Shown in pieces: positions 20,894 to 29,942 of a stretch of DNA of 64,000 nt (position 1 is its first letter; each line of letters opens with the position of its first letter). The stretch is from Halochromatium glycolicum (lineage in GTDB: Bacteria; Pseudomonadota; Gammaproteobacteria; Chromatiales; Chromatiaceae): assembly GCF_016584085.1 (NCBI RefSeq), contig NZ_NRSJ01000014.1:29552-93551 (forward strand). The letters run 5' to 3'. The translations under genes were made by a program, and so were the position numbers. The notes beneath the pieces were generated by a model. It was not told where the DNA came from and did not search any database. It saw only the letters and a list, made by a program, of their open reading frames with translations.

Positions 20894-21295
20894 CGACAGC
20901 GATTGGAAGGGCGTCTCGTGATCCGCGTCGCGCTTGGCCGCACATGACTCGAGCAGCTTGGGTAACGCCGACCAGCTCATCTTGGTCAGCAGCCGGGCAG
21001 GCCCGTCTAATCCGCCTTGCCCACCGAATCCGTAGCGAGCGCAGGCGATCAGTTTGTCGGCCCTTTTTTGCGCCTGGGCCGTTCATCTTTCGCGCTTGGG
21101 CTGGTCATCGCCGAGCCTCTGATTTGTTGTCGCAGCGAGGCGTCCGGGCGGAGCTGGCTTTTGAGCTTGGGTGAAACAGATCGGGATGAGATCTGAGTCG
21201 TCGCTATCGGTTTCGGCTGTTTCCGGCTATCCTGTGCGGTTTTGCTCAGGGCAGCGCCACCGCTGTCGACTCGAGATCGAACCAAGAGGCTGAAT
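20894..21295. other. Intergenic region, 402 bp
   Basis: No coding sequence is supported. A T6 tract within cccttttttgcg (near 21060-21071) could end transcription of the upstream pyrophosphatase gene, though no convincing stem precedes it. The last 100 bp should hold the promoter of the soluble pyrophosphatase gene, but no clear -35/-10 pair stands out. Confidence 0.35.
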
Positions 21296-21844
21296 ATGGA
21301 CCTGCAACGCGTGACCCGGGGCGACAATGTCCCGAACGAGATCAATGTCATCATCGAGATACCGTCGCATTCGGAGCCGGTAAAGTACGAGATGGACAAG
21401 ATGACCGGGGCGATGTTCGTGGATCGCTTCATGTCGACCGCGATGCACTATCCCTGCAACTACGGCTATGTGCCCCATACGCTCTCGTCCGATGGCGATC
21501 CCGTCGATGTGATGGTGGTGACCCCCTATCCGCTGATCCCGGGGTCTGTGATCCAGTGCCGGCCGATCGGGGTGCTCAAGATGACCGATGAATCGGGCGA
21601 CGACGCGAAGATCCTGGCGCTGCCGATCGACAAGCTATTCAAGGGCTACCGGAATATCGAGAGCTTCCGTGACATGCCGCCACATCTGCTCGACCAGATC
21701 GCCCATTTCTTCGAGCACTACAAAGACCTGGACGAAGGCAAATGGGTGCGCATCGCCGGTTGGGGCGGTCGTGAGGAGGCGCGTCAGGAGATCATGGCCA
21801 GCGTCGCGATGTTCGAGGACGAGCCGGAGAAGCCGCACTTCTGA
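21296..21844 (+). CDS. ppa: Soluble inorganic pyrophosphatase (family I)
   Basis: This 182-residue cytoplasmic enzyme hydrolyses PPi to phosphate with Mg2+. Family I motifs are visible: [21 protein letters not shown] and the signature [10 protein letters not shown], with further acidic metal ligands in the middle of the chain. The ATG at 21296 gives [11 protein letters not shown], the usual N-terminus of proteobacterial enzymes; the frame extends upstream to 21242 without support. Together with two membrane pyrophosphatases and a PPi-dependent kinase nearby, it raises the question of how the cell keeps PPi available, since this enzyme would dissipate it. Confidence 0.95.
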   Translation: MDLQRVTRGDNVPNEINVIIEIPSHSEPVKYEMDKMTGAMFVDRFMSTAMHYPCNYGYVPHTLSSDGDPVDVMVVTPYPLIPGSVIQCRPIGVLKMTDESGDDAKILALPIDKLFKGYRNIESFRDMPPHLLDQIAHFFEHYKDLDEGKWVRIAGWGGREEARQEIMASVAMFEDEPEKPHF

Positions 21845-21869
21845 CCTCGGTTGCCGGGCCGGTGCGCTG

Positions 21870-21897
21870 CCGGTCTCAAGACCGGTCTCAAGACCGG
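21870..21897. terminator. Tandem hairpins between convergent genes
   Basis: The sequence ccggtct-ca-agaccgg occurs twice, at 21870-21885 and 21882-21897, so two overlapping hairpins can form. They lie between ppa and the convergent DUF1840 gene and could stop transcription from both sides. No T tract follows, so intrinsic termination is not certain. Confidence 0.5.
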
Positions 21898-21920
21898 CCT
21901 CAAGAGTAGTTGTCCGCGGA

Positions 21921-22235
21921 TCATCGATCCCACATCACATTCTTCTCATCCCGGGCCGCCGCCTCGAGCAGCTCGATCAGCGGTAGCGCCCGGTGCTTCA
22001 GGCTGACGCTCTGGGCGAGGGCATCCTCATCGTCCTCGTCGCGTTCGGGGTCCAGCGGTGCCTCGGGGTTGGCTTCGACTGCGGCCTTCAGGCGGTCGAG
22101 TGCGGTGGGCACATCCTCGGCCAACAGCGCACCAGGCACCGCGCCGCTGTGGCCCATCATCCGAATCAGGGCCTTGGCGACATCGCCAAACATCGTGATG
22201 TCGGCGTGGACAGGGGTCTTGAAGGTGATCAGCAT
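21921..22235 (-). CDS. DUF1840 family protein
   Basis: A 104-residue protein beginning MLITFKTPVHADITMFGDVA, followed by LIRMMGHSGAVPGAL and an acidic stretch (DPERDEDDEDA). This pattern matches the DUF1840 family of small cytoplasmic proteins, common in beta- and gammaproteobacteria. No function is known. It is divergent from the opgH-like gene, with about 150 bp between the starts. Confidence 0.9.
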   Translation of the reverse strand: MLITFKTPVHADITMFGDVAKALIRMMGHSGAVPGALLAEDVPTALDRLKAAVEANPEAPLDPERDEDDEDALAQSVSLKHRALPLIELLEAAARDEKNVMWDR

Positions 22236-22387
22236 GGTTGCGTCCTCAATTGTTTGTCACTCAGGCAGGTCGCCCATCCACTCGCGATAGCGTCGTCTGC
22301 GGAGACTATAACCGTCAATCGACTGTTGTACAGGTCTTGTCCGCCCCAATGATCGACAAGCTGAACAACCACTGGAAGAGGCCTGCT

Positions 22388-24241
22388 ATGGTATCCAGCT
22401 CGATCGAGGGCGCGGAGGACGCATTGGTGACGACTGGAGCGCGCTGGGCGCGTCTCCCGCTGCGCTGGCGTCGTGTCGGATTCGCGGTGCTGGTGGTGTC
22501 GACGATCCTGTTGATGCTGGGTTTGATGACCTGGACGCTGGGTGCCGGTGGTTACGACTGGCTCGATGGGCTGCTCATCGTCTGTTTTGCGATGACCCTG
22601 CCCTGGACCGTGATCGGGTTCTGGAACGCGGTGGTGGGGTTCATCATCCTGCGCACCGCCCCCGAACCGGCGCACGCGCTGTATCCACCTGCGGCTAGCG
22701 TTGACGACGCTGCGCCAATCATCGCCGATTCCGCGCTGCTGAGCTGTATCCGGAACGAGGATGTCACCTCGGTCGTGCGCAATCTGGACCGGATGCTTGA
22801 TGAGCTGGATGCGGCCGGTGTCCAGGATCGTTTCACCCTCTATGTGCTCAGTGACTCGACCTGGCCCGAGGTGATTGCGGCCGAGGAGGAGCAGGTCGGA
22901 CGACTGAGGTCACGCTGGAACGGGGTGATTGAGGTGGTCTACCGGCGCCGGTCATCGAACCCCGGCTACAAGGCGGGCAACATCGGTGATTTCTGCGCGC
23001 GCTGGGGCGCTGAGCACGACTTCATGCTGGTGCTCGATGCAGACAGCCTGATGGCTGCCGCGACCATCCTGCGAATGGTACGTCTGCTGCAGGCACGCCC
23101 CGGGCTTGGAATCCTGCAAACCCTGACGGTCGGGCTACCCAGCGACAGTGCCTTTGCGCGGCCGTTCCAGTTCGGCATGCGGCTCGGCATGAAGAGCTAC
23201 AGCATTGGCAGCGCCTGGTGGCAGGCCGATGCTGGCTCCTACTGGGGGCATAACGCACTGATTCGACTGCGCCCGTTCGTCGCGCACTGCGCCCTGCCTC
23301 GGATCGCGGGCAAGGGGCCGCTTTCGGGCGCGATCCTGAGTCATGACCAGCTCGAGGCGGCCTGGATGCGCCGGGCCGGTTACGAGGTGCGGGTGATGCC
23401 GATCGAGGGCGGGAGCTGGGAGGAGCATCCGCCGACCCTGCTCGAATTCGTGCGCCGTGATCTGCGTTGGTGTCAAGGCAATATGCAGTATCTAAGGCTC
23501 GGCCGCGACGAGATTGCTGGCTTACATCCGGTGAGCCGCTGGCAGCTCCGACTTGCGGTCATGATGTTCCTGGCGTCGCCGGCCTGGCTGATGCTGATGC
23601 TCGTCGGTGTGCTGCGACTCGGATTCGATGGCGAGGGGCCTGTCTATCGGCCCGAGACCGGGCTGGCATTGTTCGCGCTGGTGATGACGATGGTCTTCGC
23701 GCCGAAGCTCGCGACGATCATTGATGCGCTCAGCAGCGCGGCGGGCCGGGCCCGCTTCGGGGGCGGTCTGCGACTCGGCATCAGCAGCCTTGCCGAGATC
23801 GGATTCGCCGCCCTGCTGGCGCCGATCATGGCGATCGCGCACACCCTCTTCCTTGCCGAGCTGGCACTGGGACGGGCTATGGTCTGGGGGGCTCAGCGGC
23901 GCGCGTTACACGGTGTGCGCTGGCGCGATGCCGTGCGCCGGCTCTGGCCGCAGACCCTGATCGGTGGGCTCGGCGTTGCATGGCTCAGTCTGCATGCCCC
24001 GCCTGGCGCCGTGGTGATCTCGCCGTTCTTCATCGGCGCACTGTTCGCCATCCCGATCGCCGTCACGACCGCGTCGCCAGCGCTTGGCCGATTGGTCGCA
24101 TGGCTGGGCCTATGGCGAACTCCCGACGAGGTCGAGCCCGTTGCGATCCTCCGCGCCGCGCGTCCGGAGTGCGGTGCGGCCTCGGTGCAGCCCCTGCTGG
24201 CGACAGGATGGCGCGAACAGACCGCTGAGGCTCTCGACTGA
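22388..24241 (+). CDS. opgH: Osmoregulated periplasmic glucan glucosyltransferase OpgH/MdoH
   Basis: This inner-membrane family-2 glycosyltransferase makes the beta-1,2-glucan backbone of osmoregulated periplasmic glucans from UDP-glucose. The 617-residue protein has two N-terminal membrane segments, a cytoplasmic GT domain with LVLDADSLM (DxD-type) and an acceptor motif RRDLRWCQGN (Q/RxxRW-type), then about five membrane segments. It lacks the long N-terminal extension of the E. coli protein. The ATG at 22388 is chosen for its RBS (ggaagagg); another ATG lies at 22349. The usual partner opgG is not adjacent. Confidence 0.9.
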   Translation: MVSSSIEGAEDALVTTGARWARLPLRWRRVGFAVLVVSTILLMLGLMTWTLGAGGYDWLDGLLIVCFAMTLPWTVIGFWNAVVGFIILRTAPEPAHALYPPAASVDDAAPIIADSALLSCIRNEDVTSVVRNLDRMLDELDAAGVQDRFTLYVLSDSTWPEVIAAEEEQVGRLRSRWNGVIEVVYRRRSSNPGYKAGNIGDFCARWGAEHDFMLVLDADSLMAAATILRMVRLLQARPGLGILQTLTVGLPSDSAFARPFQFGMRLGMKSYSIGSAWWQADAGSYWGHNALIRLRPFVAHCALPRIAGKGPLSGAILSHDQLEAAWMRRAGYEVRVMPIEGGSWEEHPPTLLEFVRRDLRWCQGNMQYLRLGRDEIAGLHPVSRWQLRLAVMMFLASPAWLMLMLVGVLRLGFDGEGPVYRPETGLALFALVMTMVFAPKLATIIDALSSAAGRARFGGGLRLGISSLAEIGFAALLAPIMAIAHTLFLAELALGRAMVWGAQRRALHGVRWRDAVRRLWPQTLIGGLGVAWLSLHAPPGAVVISPFFIGALFAIPIAVTTASPALGRLVAWLGLWRTPDEVEPVAILRAARPECGAASVQPLLATGWREQTAEALD

Positions 24242-24281
24242 CCATTCGGCCCGGCCGGATGGATCGTTGCGGATCACGTCG

Positions 24282-24310
24282 TTGCAGAAACCTAGCCCAA
24301 GGGCTATCCT
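24282..24310 (+). promoter_or_regulatory. Possible sigma70 promoter of rpmE
   Basis: TTGCAG at 24282-24287 and TATCCT at 24305-24310 are separated by 17 bp, a good match in spacing and a moderate match in sequence. The start codon of rpmE lies about 46 bp downstream of the -10 box. Confidence 0.4.
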
Positions 24311-24355
24311 TCGTCGATTAACCTGACAAGATAGCCTATTCGGAGCAGGAAGGTC

Positions 24356-24556
24356 ATGAAAGAAGGCATCCATCCCGATTATCAGGACGTGAAGGTCCTC
24401 TGCAGTTGCGGCAACAGCTTCACCACGCGCTCGACGTTGAAAGACGAACTGCACGTCGAGGTCTGTTCGGCATGCCATCCGTTCTACACCGGTAAGCAGA
24501 AGATCGTCGATACCGGCGGCCGCGTCGATAAGTTCCGTCGTAAATACGGGCGCTGA
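24356..24556 (+). CDS. rpmE: Ribosomal protein L31
   Basis: A 66-residue protein of the large ribosomal subunit. The start [10 protein letters not shown] and the pattern CSCGNSF followed by [10 protein letters not shown] show the zinc-binding (C+) form of L31. In many bacteria this form is replaced by a C- paralogue under zinc shortage. A clear RBS (aggaagg) lies before the ATG. Confidence 0.97.
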   Translation: MKEGIHPDYQDVKVLCSCGNSFTTRSTLKDELHVEVCSACHPFYTGKQKIVDTGGRVDKFRRKYGR

Positions 24557-24674
24557 TCACCCCTCGCGTCGGGCTCAAGCTGTTGGGCCGTCACCGAAGT
24601 ACTGTCGGTCGGGCATCCGAGCCTGTGAACCGCTCGGCCACGGCCGATCTTGATCCGAGACCGGAGCGTTCTGT

Positions 24675-25919
24675 ATGTCCGATGATTCACGCCCCGACGC
24701 TGACGCCGACCTCAACGCCGCTGCGCTGGCCTATCACGAGACGCCGCGCCCTGGTAAGACCGGGGTCGAGATCACTAAGCCTGCGGCGACTCAGCGCGAT
24801 CTCTCGTTGGCCTATACGCCCGGCGTCGCTGAGCCGGTGCGGCGCATCCATGCTGATGCGCAGGCTGCCTATCGCTATACCAATCGCGGCAACCTTGTCG
24901 CGGTGATCACCGACGGGACCGCTGTCCTCGGGCTCGGTAACGTCGGCGCGCTCGCCGGCAAACCGGTCATGGAAGGCAAGGCGGTCCTGTTCAAGCGCTT
25001 TGCGGACATCGATGTCTTCGACATCGAGGTCGACGCCGAGACGCCGGAGGCGTTCATCGAGACTGTCGTGCGCATCGCGCCAACCTTCGGCGGTATCAAT
25101 CTCGAAGACCTCGCTGCGCCGCACTGCTTCGACGTCGAGCAGGCGTTGATCGAACGGCTCGACATCCCGGTCTTTCATGACGACCAGCATGGCACCGCGA
25201 TCATCATCGCTGCCGGCTTGCTCAATGCGCTGGAGCTGCAAGGCAAGGCCCTGGCCGATGCGCGCATCGTCGTACTCGGTGCCGGTGCGGCCGGGATCGC
25301 ATCGATCAAGCTCCTGATCGAGCTCGGCGCGGACCCGCAGCGAATCCTCACGGTCGACCGCCGTGGGGTCATCCATAGTGGGCGTGACGACCTGAACCGC
25401 CATAAGGCTGAGATCGCTGTCGAGACCGACCGCCGCTCGCTCGAGGACGCCTTTCAGGACGCCGATGTCTTCATCGGTCTGTCGGGGCCGGATCTAGTGA
25501 CTCGAGCGATGCTCGCGGCGATGGCGCCAAGGCCGATCGTGTTCGCCTTATCGAATCCGGTACCGGAGATTCGGCCGGAGGTTGCGTTCGAGGTTCGTGA
25601 CGACCTGATCATGGCGACCGGCCGCTCCGACTATCCCAACCAGGTCAACAATGTCCTGGGCTTTCCGTTCATCTTCCGCGGTGCGCTCGATGTGCGCGCT
25701 TCGCGCATCAACAACGCGATGTGCATCGCTGCGGTGCACGCACTCAAGGATCTGACCCGGGAGCCGGTGCCGGCCTCGGTGCTCGAGGCCTACGGGCTGG
25801 ATGCGCTGACTCGCGGGCCAGACTACATCATCCCCAAGCCATTGGACCCGCGGCTGCGCGACACCGTTTCAGCGGCCGTCGCTAAGGCCGCGATAGCGAG
25901 CGGCGTCGCTCGCGCTTGA
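24675..25919 (+). CDS. maeB: NAD(P)-dependent malic enzyme, short form
   Basis: It converts malate to pyruvate and CO2 with reduction of NAD(P)+. The 414-residue chain has the catalytic domain (SLAYTPGVAEP, IEVDAETPEAF, FHDDQHGTA) and the Rossmann domain (VVLGAGAAGIAS). It ends after the malic-enzyme core and lacks the phosphotransacetylase-like C-terminal half of the long MaeB proteins. The position next to rpmE is common in gammaproteobacteria. In a phototroph it would link C4 acids to pyruvate and gluconeogenesis. Confidence 0.93.
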   Translation: MSDDSRPDADADLNAAALAYHETPRPGKTGVEITKPAATQRDLSLAYTPGVAEPVRRIHADAQAAYRYTNRGNLVAVITDGTAVLGLGNVGALAGKPVMEGKAVLFKRFADIDVFDIEVDAETPEAFIETVVRIAPTFGGINLEDLAAPHCFDVEQALIERLDIPVFHDDQHGTAIIIAAGLLNALELQGKALADARIVVLGAGAAGIASIKLLIELGADPQRILTVDRRGVIHSGRDDLNRHKAEIAVETDRRSLEDAFQDADVFIGLSGPDLVTRAMLAAMAPRPIVFALSNPVPEIRPEVAFEVRDDLIMATGRSDYPNQVNNVLGFPFIFRGALDVRASRINNAMCIAAVHALKDLTREPVPASVLEAYGLDALTRGPDYIIPKPLDPRLRDTVSAAVAKAAIASGVARA

Positions 25920-26436
25920 TGCCTCTGATCGTGGGTGATCCCAGTGCAGGACGGGCTGGGTTGTGCAGCGGATGCTCTGCGGTCGGTGCCTGTAAGGATC
26001 GAATGGGGTGCCTGCTGCGAAGTCGGCACTATTCCTGCTTAATCATCCCCGCTTAGGTTCTGCTTAGGTTCGGTTCTGGTTGGGTTCTGCTGAGGTTCTG
26101 GCGTGAGTGCAGGGACGCACCGATGGCCTCTAGTAGAATCCGTCTCGTCTGAGGCAGGTATCCAGTTATGGTTGCTCTCGCCTCGGTCGCTGATACTCGG
26201 ATCATTCCCCCTCGCGACCCGATATGCACCATCTCGTTGCATTGCTGCCCTCAGGTTGTGCGCGACCGGTCAGAGCCGATTCATGCTCGGTCGCGCGTCG
26301 TTGCCGGTCGGCGGTTGTTTGACCTCCATCCCTAGGCTCGACGACCTTCGATCATCAGGCTGAATTGCCGCCCTGCGCTGAGACCGCTGCTGCGGAGTCG
26401 GGCTGGAGCGGTGAGTGACAGACGGGAGAGACCTCT
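25920..26436. other. Intergenic region, 517 bp, with a GGTTCTG repeat cluster
   Basis: No gene is supported. Between about 26054 and 26101 the heptamer ggttctg or a close variant recurs five times (aggttctgc, aggttcgg, ggttctgg, gggttctgc, aggttctgg). The remainder presumably contains the promoter of the citrate synthase gene, but I cannot point to a convincing -35/-10 pair. The RBS gggagag lies just before the gltA ATG. Confidence 0.45.
26054..26101 (+). repeat. Short direct repeats of a GGTTCTG-type unit
   Basis: Five imperfect copies of ggttctg, spaced 6-14 bases apart, are visible in the spacer upstream of gltA. They could be binding sites or a decaying microsatellite; the sequence alone does not say which. 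Confidence 0.6.
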
Positions 26437-27735
26437 ATGGCCGACAAGATCATCACCATTACCGATAACGCGGCCGGTGAAAGCTTCGACTACCCGCTCA
26501 AGACAGGCACCATGGGACCCGGTGCGCTGGACATCTCCTCGCTCTACCGGGATGCCGGCTTCTTCACCTATGACCCTGGCTTCATGGCGACGGCGAGCTG
26601 CCACAGCGCCATCACCTACATCGATGGTGAGAAGGGTGTGCTGCTCTATCGGGGCTATCCGATCGAGCAGCTCGCGACCAAGGCCAGTTTCCTCGAGGTC
26701 GCCTATCTGCTGCTCTATGGTGAGCTGCCGACGGAGGAGGAGCTGATCGACTTCGAGCGTCTGATCACCCAGCACACGATGCTCAATGAGAACCTCAAAC
26801 GGTTCTTGAGCGGTTTCCATTACGATGCGCATCCGATGGCGATGCTCTGTGGTGTGGTCGGCTCGCTGTCCGCGTTCTATCACGAATCGATTGATGTCCA
26901 TGATCCGCGCTACCGCGAGGTCTCGGCGCATCGGCTGATCGCCAAGATGCCCACCATTGCGGCGGCCGCCTACAAGCACTTCGTCGGCGAGCCGATCATG
27001 TATCCGCGCAACGATCTGCGCTACGGCGCGAACTTCCTGCACATGATGTTCGCGACCCCCTGCGCCGATTACGAGCCCGATCTGCTCGCCGAGAAGGCAC
27101 TGAATCTTCTGTTCATCCTCCATGCCGATCACGAGCAGAACGCCAGCACGTCGACCGTGCGACTGGCCGGCAGCTCGGGGGCCAATCCGTTCGCCTGTAT
27201 CGCTGCCGGTATCGCATCGCTCTGGGGGCCGGCGCACGGGGGCGCCAACGAGGCCGTGCTCGATATGCTGCAGCAGATCGGCGACGTCAAGAACGTCTCC
27301 ACCTATGTCGACAAGGCCAAGGACAAGGATGATCCCTTCCGGCTGATGGGCTTCGGGCATCGGGTCTACAAGAACTATGACCCGCGCGCCAAGATCATCC
27401 GCGAGGTCTGCCACCAGGTGCTCGACGAGTTCCCCGGGGCGGCCGACAGCCCGCTGCTCGAGCTGGCGGTGAAGCTCGAGGAGATCGCGCTCAACGATGA
27501 GTACTTCGTCGAGCGCAAGCTGTATCCGAACGTCGACTTCTACTCCGGTATCATCTATCGCGCCCTCGGCATCCCCCGCAATATGTTCACGGTGATGTTC
27601 GCGGTTGCGCGCACGGTCGGCTGGGTCTCACACTGGATGGAGATGATGAGCGATCCGGCCAATCGGATCGGCCGGCCGCGTCAGATCTATCACGGACCCG
27701 AGGTGCGCGATTACGTTCCGATCTCCAAGCGCTGA
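26437..27735 (+). CDS. gltA: Citrate synthase (type II hexameric)
   Basis: It condenses acetyl-CoA and oxaloacetate to citrate, the entry step of the TCA cycle. The 432-residue protein has the catalytic triad in [12 protein letters not shown] (His), [14 protein letters not shown] (His) and NVDFYSG (Asp), plus [11 protein letters not shown]. The N-terminal extension ([16 protein letters not shown]) is the NADH-responsive domain of Gram-negative hexameric enzymes. The ATG is preceded by gggagag. It is followed by a long extragenic palindrome. Confidence 0.96.
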   Translation: MADKIITITDNAAGESFDYPLKTGTMGPGALDISSLYRDAGFFTYDPGFMATASCHSAITYIDGEKGVLLYRGYPIEQLATKASFLEVAYLLLYGELPTEEELIDFERLITQHTMLNENLKRFLSGFHYDAHPMAMLCGVVGSLSAFYHESIDVHDPRYREVSAHRLIAKMPTIAAAAYKHFVGEPIMYPRNDLRYGANFLHMMFATPCADYEPDLLAEKALNLLFILHADHEQNASTSTVRLAGSSGANPFACIAAGIASLWGPAHGGANEAVLDMLQQIGDVKNVSTYVDKAKDKDDPFRLMGFGHRVYKNYDPRAKIIREVCHQVLDEFPGAADSPLLELAVKLEEIALNDEYFVERKLYPNVDFYSGIIYRALGIPRNMFTVMFAVARTVGWVSHWMEMMSDPANRIGRPRQIYHGPEVRDYVPISKR

Positions 27736-27760
27736 GCACGCACTGGTCAAGGGAGACCTA

Positions 27761-27919
27761 AGGCGATTTCTGTCAAAGCTCATACCGCCTTGCTGGTCTT
27801 TTCGCTCGCCTTCTTCGTCGCGCCGCCGGTCACATAGCCCGGCTATGCTCCCGGCGACGCTCCTCGAAGGCAAACGAAAATCCTGCGCAATTCGGTACGA
27901 GCTTTTCTGGCAATCGCCT
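27761..27919. repeat. 159-bp imperfect extragenic palindrome
   Basis: The ends read aggcgattt...aatcgcct, and the exact centre at 27840 is flanked by catagcc / ggctatg. The 79-bp arms are complementary over most of their length; matching blocks include aaagctc/gagcttt, taccg/ggta and ttttcg...gccttc. A single stem-loop or cruciform would be very stable. Flanking bases give a possible TA duplication. It looks like a miniature element or large REP-type repeat; no transposase is nearby. Confidence 0.75.
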
Positions 27920-28069
27920 AACGGGTCTGACGCGGTGCGGCTTGGCCGGTATCGGCGTCGCTTTGAGGCCGCTCCCGAACGGCCGCAACCCGGCGAAGAG
28001 GCGCAGCATCGAGGTCTTTGCTGCCGAGCTCTACGCTTTATCTCGTGGGACTTCTCCGTCACATCGACC

Positions 28070-28765
28070 TTAATGCCCCTCATCTGCGAGTAGCTGCTCG
28101 ACCGCGCGGGTGTTCAGCCCGCGCTCGGGCCGCTCCGAGATCGCGCCCAACGGCGGGTTCTGCCGGTCTCGCGCCGGCAGCACGACGAGCTCGATCGGCA
28201 CCTCACCTGCCATGAAGGCGAAGCTCGGGTGGGCCTGGCGCGTGCCGTCGGCGTAGCGCTGTTGTGCGTCGCCTTCTTGCCAGGGGATGCCCTTGTCGAT
28301 CAGGCGGAAGACGATCTCGCGGGGATCGTCGGCGAAGAGATGGACGCGAACCCCTTGCTCGAGCGACGCAGTGCCGCTCAGGGATTGCCCCACCAGGCGC
28401 GGATCGAAGTCGGCGAAGGTCTTCATCGCGGCCAGCGCCTGTTCGCGCAGCCTGGTGGTGACATGCTGCTGCGCCTCGGGCTCAAACAACCGATACTCGC
28501 TCTCGAGCGCCTCTTGGATCTCGGCATTGTCGGGCCAGCAACGCTTGTTATCGATGCCGAGCCGCTGCGCTGCCTTGCGTCGCGCACGGTCCGGTTCGAT
28601 CAGCCCTTGCTCGCGCATGATGCGGGCGGATTCGTAGGCGAGCTGGCGCCGCTGGCTCGCGCAAGCGCCGCGACTGGAGGGCTTGGCCCCCGCCCTTTGT
28701 CGATCCGCTGCTTCGCGCGACACACGCGAGCGCCCTGTGACCCGTGTCCCGTTTCGTCTTGGCAT
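28070..28765 (-). CDS. Conserved protein of unknown function, nucleotidyltransferase-like
   Basis: The 231-residue protein starts at the ATG in 28763-28765, which gives MPRRNGTR; upstream codons in the same frame have no protein character. Conserved-looking stretches are RRQLAYESARIMREQGL, FDPRLVGQSLSGTA, VHLFADDPREIVFRLIDKG and VPIELVVLPARDRQNPP. I recall similar proteins in beta- and gammaproteobacteria without a known role; the LVGQSLSG...VHLFADDP layout is reminiscent of nucleotidyltransferase folds, which is only a suggestion. It is divergent from pilM with 115 bp between them, the place where ponA sits in many relatives. Confidence 0.8.
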   Translation of the reverse strand: MPRRNGTRVTGRSRVSREAADRQRAGAKPSSRGACASQRRQLAYESARIMREQGLIEPDRARRKAAQRLGIDNKRCWPDNAEIQEALESEYRLFEPEAQQHVTTRLREQALAAMKTFADFDPRLVGQSLSGTASLEQGVRVHLFADDPREIVFRLIDKGIPWQEGDAQQRYADGTRQAHPSFAFMAGEVPIELVVLPARDRQNPPLGAISERPERGLNTRAVEQLLADEGH

Positions 28766-28880
28766 ACCGGCTATGAGTGTTAGGCTGCGGGAGGCAGGTT
28801 CAAGACCATCTGATATAGTCTTTAGATCGTGCAGGATTTCTGAGAAGCGGGCTCCGGCCCTGCTCGAGGGCTGCTGCAGC

Positions 28881-29942
28881 ATGTTCCGACTCGGCCTAAA
28901 ACATCGGCCACTGGTTGGCGTCGATATCGGCTCGACAGCCGTGAAGCTGGTCGAGCTGGGCGCCGCACGCGCTGGTGAGGCGTTCCGTGTCGAGTCCCTC
29001 GGACTCGAGCCGCTGCCGGCTGGCGCGGTGCTCGAGAAGAAGATCGCCGATGTCCAGAAGGTGGGCGAGGCCGTTGGCGCCGCGCTGGGACGCGCCGGAA
29101 CCAAGACCCGGCGGGCGGCCGTTGCCGTCGCCGGTTCTGCCGTGATCACCAAGGTGCTGTCGTTGAATGGCGACCTTTCCGATGCCGAGATGGAGGCCCA
29201 GATCCAGCTCGAGGCCGATCAGTATGTCCCTTATCCCCTGGAGGAGGTCAACCTCGATTTCGATGTGCTCGGACCGACCAAGGGCTCCGAGGGCATGGTC
29301 GATGTCCTACTAGCGGCCTCGCGCCAGGAGAACGTGGACGACCGCGTTGCCGCCCTCGAACTCGCCGGAATGGGGGCCGAGATTGTCGACATCGAGTCCA
29401 ACGCCATCGAGAACGCCTGCGGTCTCCTGGCCGGCTCGCGTGGACCCGAAGAGGCGCTCGTCGCTGTCGCTGACGTCGGCGCGAGCACCACGACCCTGCA
29501 TGTGCTCCACAATGGTCAGAACATCTATGCTCGCGAGCAGAGCTTCGGTGGTCAACAGTTGCTGGAAGAGGTGCAGCGACGCTCGGACGGCACCGTCGAG
29601 GGGGCCTTGGCGTTGTTGCGTGAGACGCCGCTTCGGCCCGAGATCCTGAGCGAGGTGCTGGAGCCGTTTCAGGAGACCCTAGCAAGGCAGCTCGCGCGCG
29701 CGCTGCAGTTTTTCTACTCCAATTCGCCATTCAATCAGGTTGATGCGCTGCTGGTCACGGGCGGGGTCAGCGCAGTTCCCGGCCTCGCTCAGGTGCTCGC
29801 TGAGCATCTTGGGGCTCCGGCGAGGATCGCGGACCCGCTCGGCGAGATGTCGTTGGCACCAAATCTGGACTCGGGCCTGATCACGCATGGTCGCGGCGCA
29901 CTGCTGGTCGCGGTTGGGCTGGCGATGCGGCGGTTCCGCTAG
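28881..29942 (+). CDS. pilM: Type IV pilus inner-membrane platform protein PilM
   Basis: A 353-residue actin-like cytoplasmic ATPase that anchors to the inner membrane through PilN. The phosphate-1 motif is visible as GVDIGSTAVKLVEL near residue 14, and the C-terminal nucleotide motif as LLVTGGVSAVPGL. The ATG at 28881 gives MFRLGLKHRPLVGV, the normal family start. It opens a tight pilMNOPQ operon: the stop codon is directly followed by the pilN ATG. Confidence 0.95.
   Translation: MFRLGLKHRPLVGVDIGSTAVKLVELGAARAGEAFRVESLGLEPLPAGAVLEKKIADVQKVGEAVGAALGRAGTKTRRAAVAVAGSAVITKVLSLNGDLSDAEMEAQIQLEADQYVPYPLEEVNLDFDVLGPTKGSEGMVDVLLAASRQENVDDRVAALELAGMGAEIVDIESNAIENACGLLAGSRGPEEALVAVADVGASTTTLHVLHNGQNIYAREQSFGGQQLLEEVQRRSDGTVEGALALLRETPLRPEILSEVLEPFQETLARQLARALQFFYSNSPFNQVDALLVTGGVSAVPGLAQVLAEHLGAPARIADPLGEMSLAPNLDSGLITHGRGALLVAVGLAMRRFR

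Noticed and set aside
28766..29152. Extending the 28070-28765 protein by 129 residues upstream
   Set aside because: The extension overlaps pilM on the other strand and is rich in Ser, Thr, Ala and Arg without conserved blocks.
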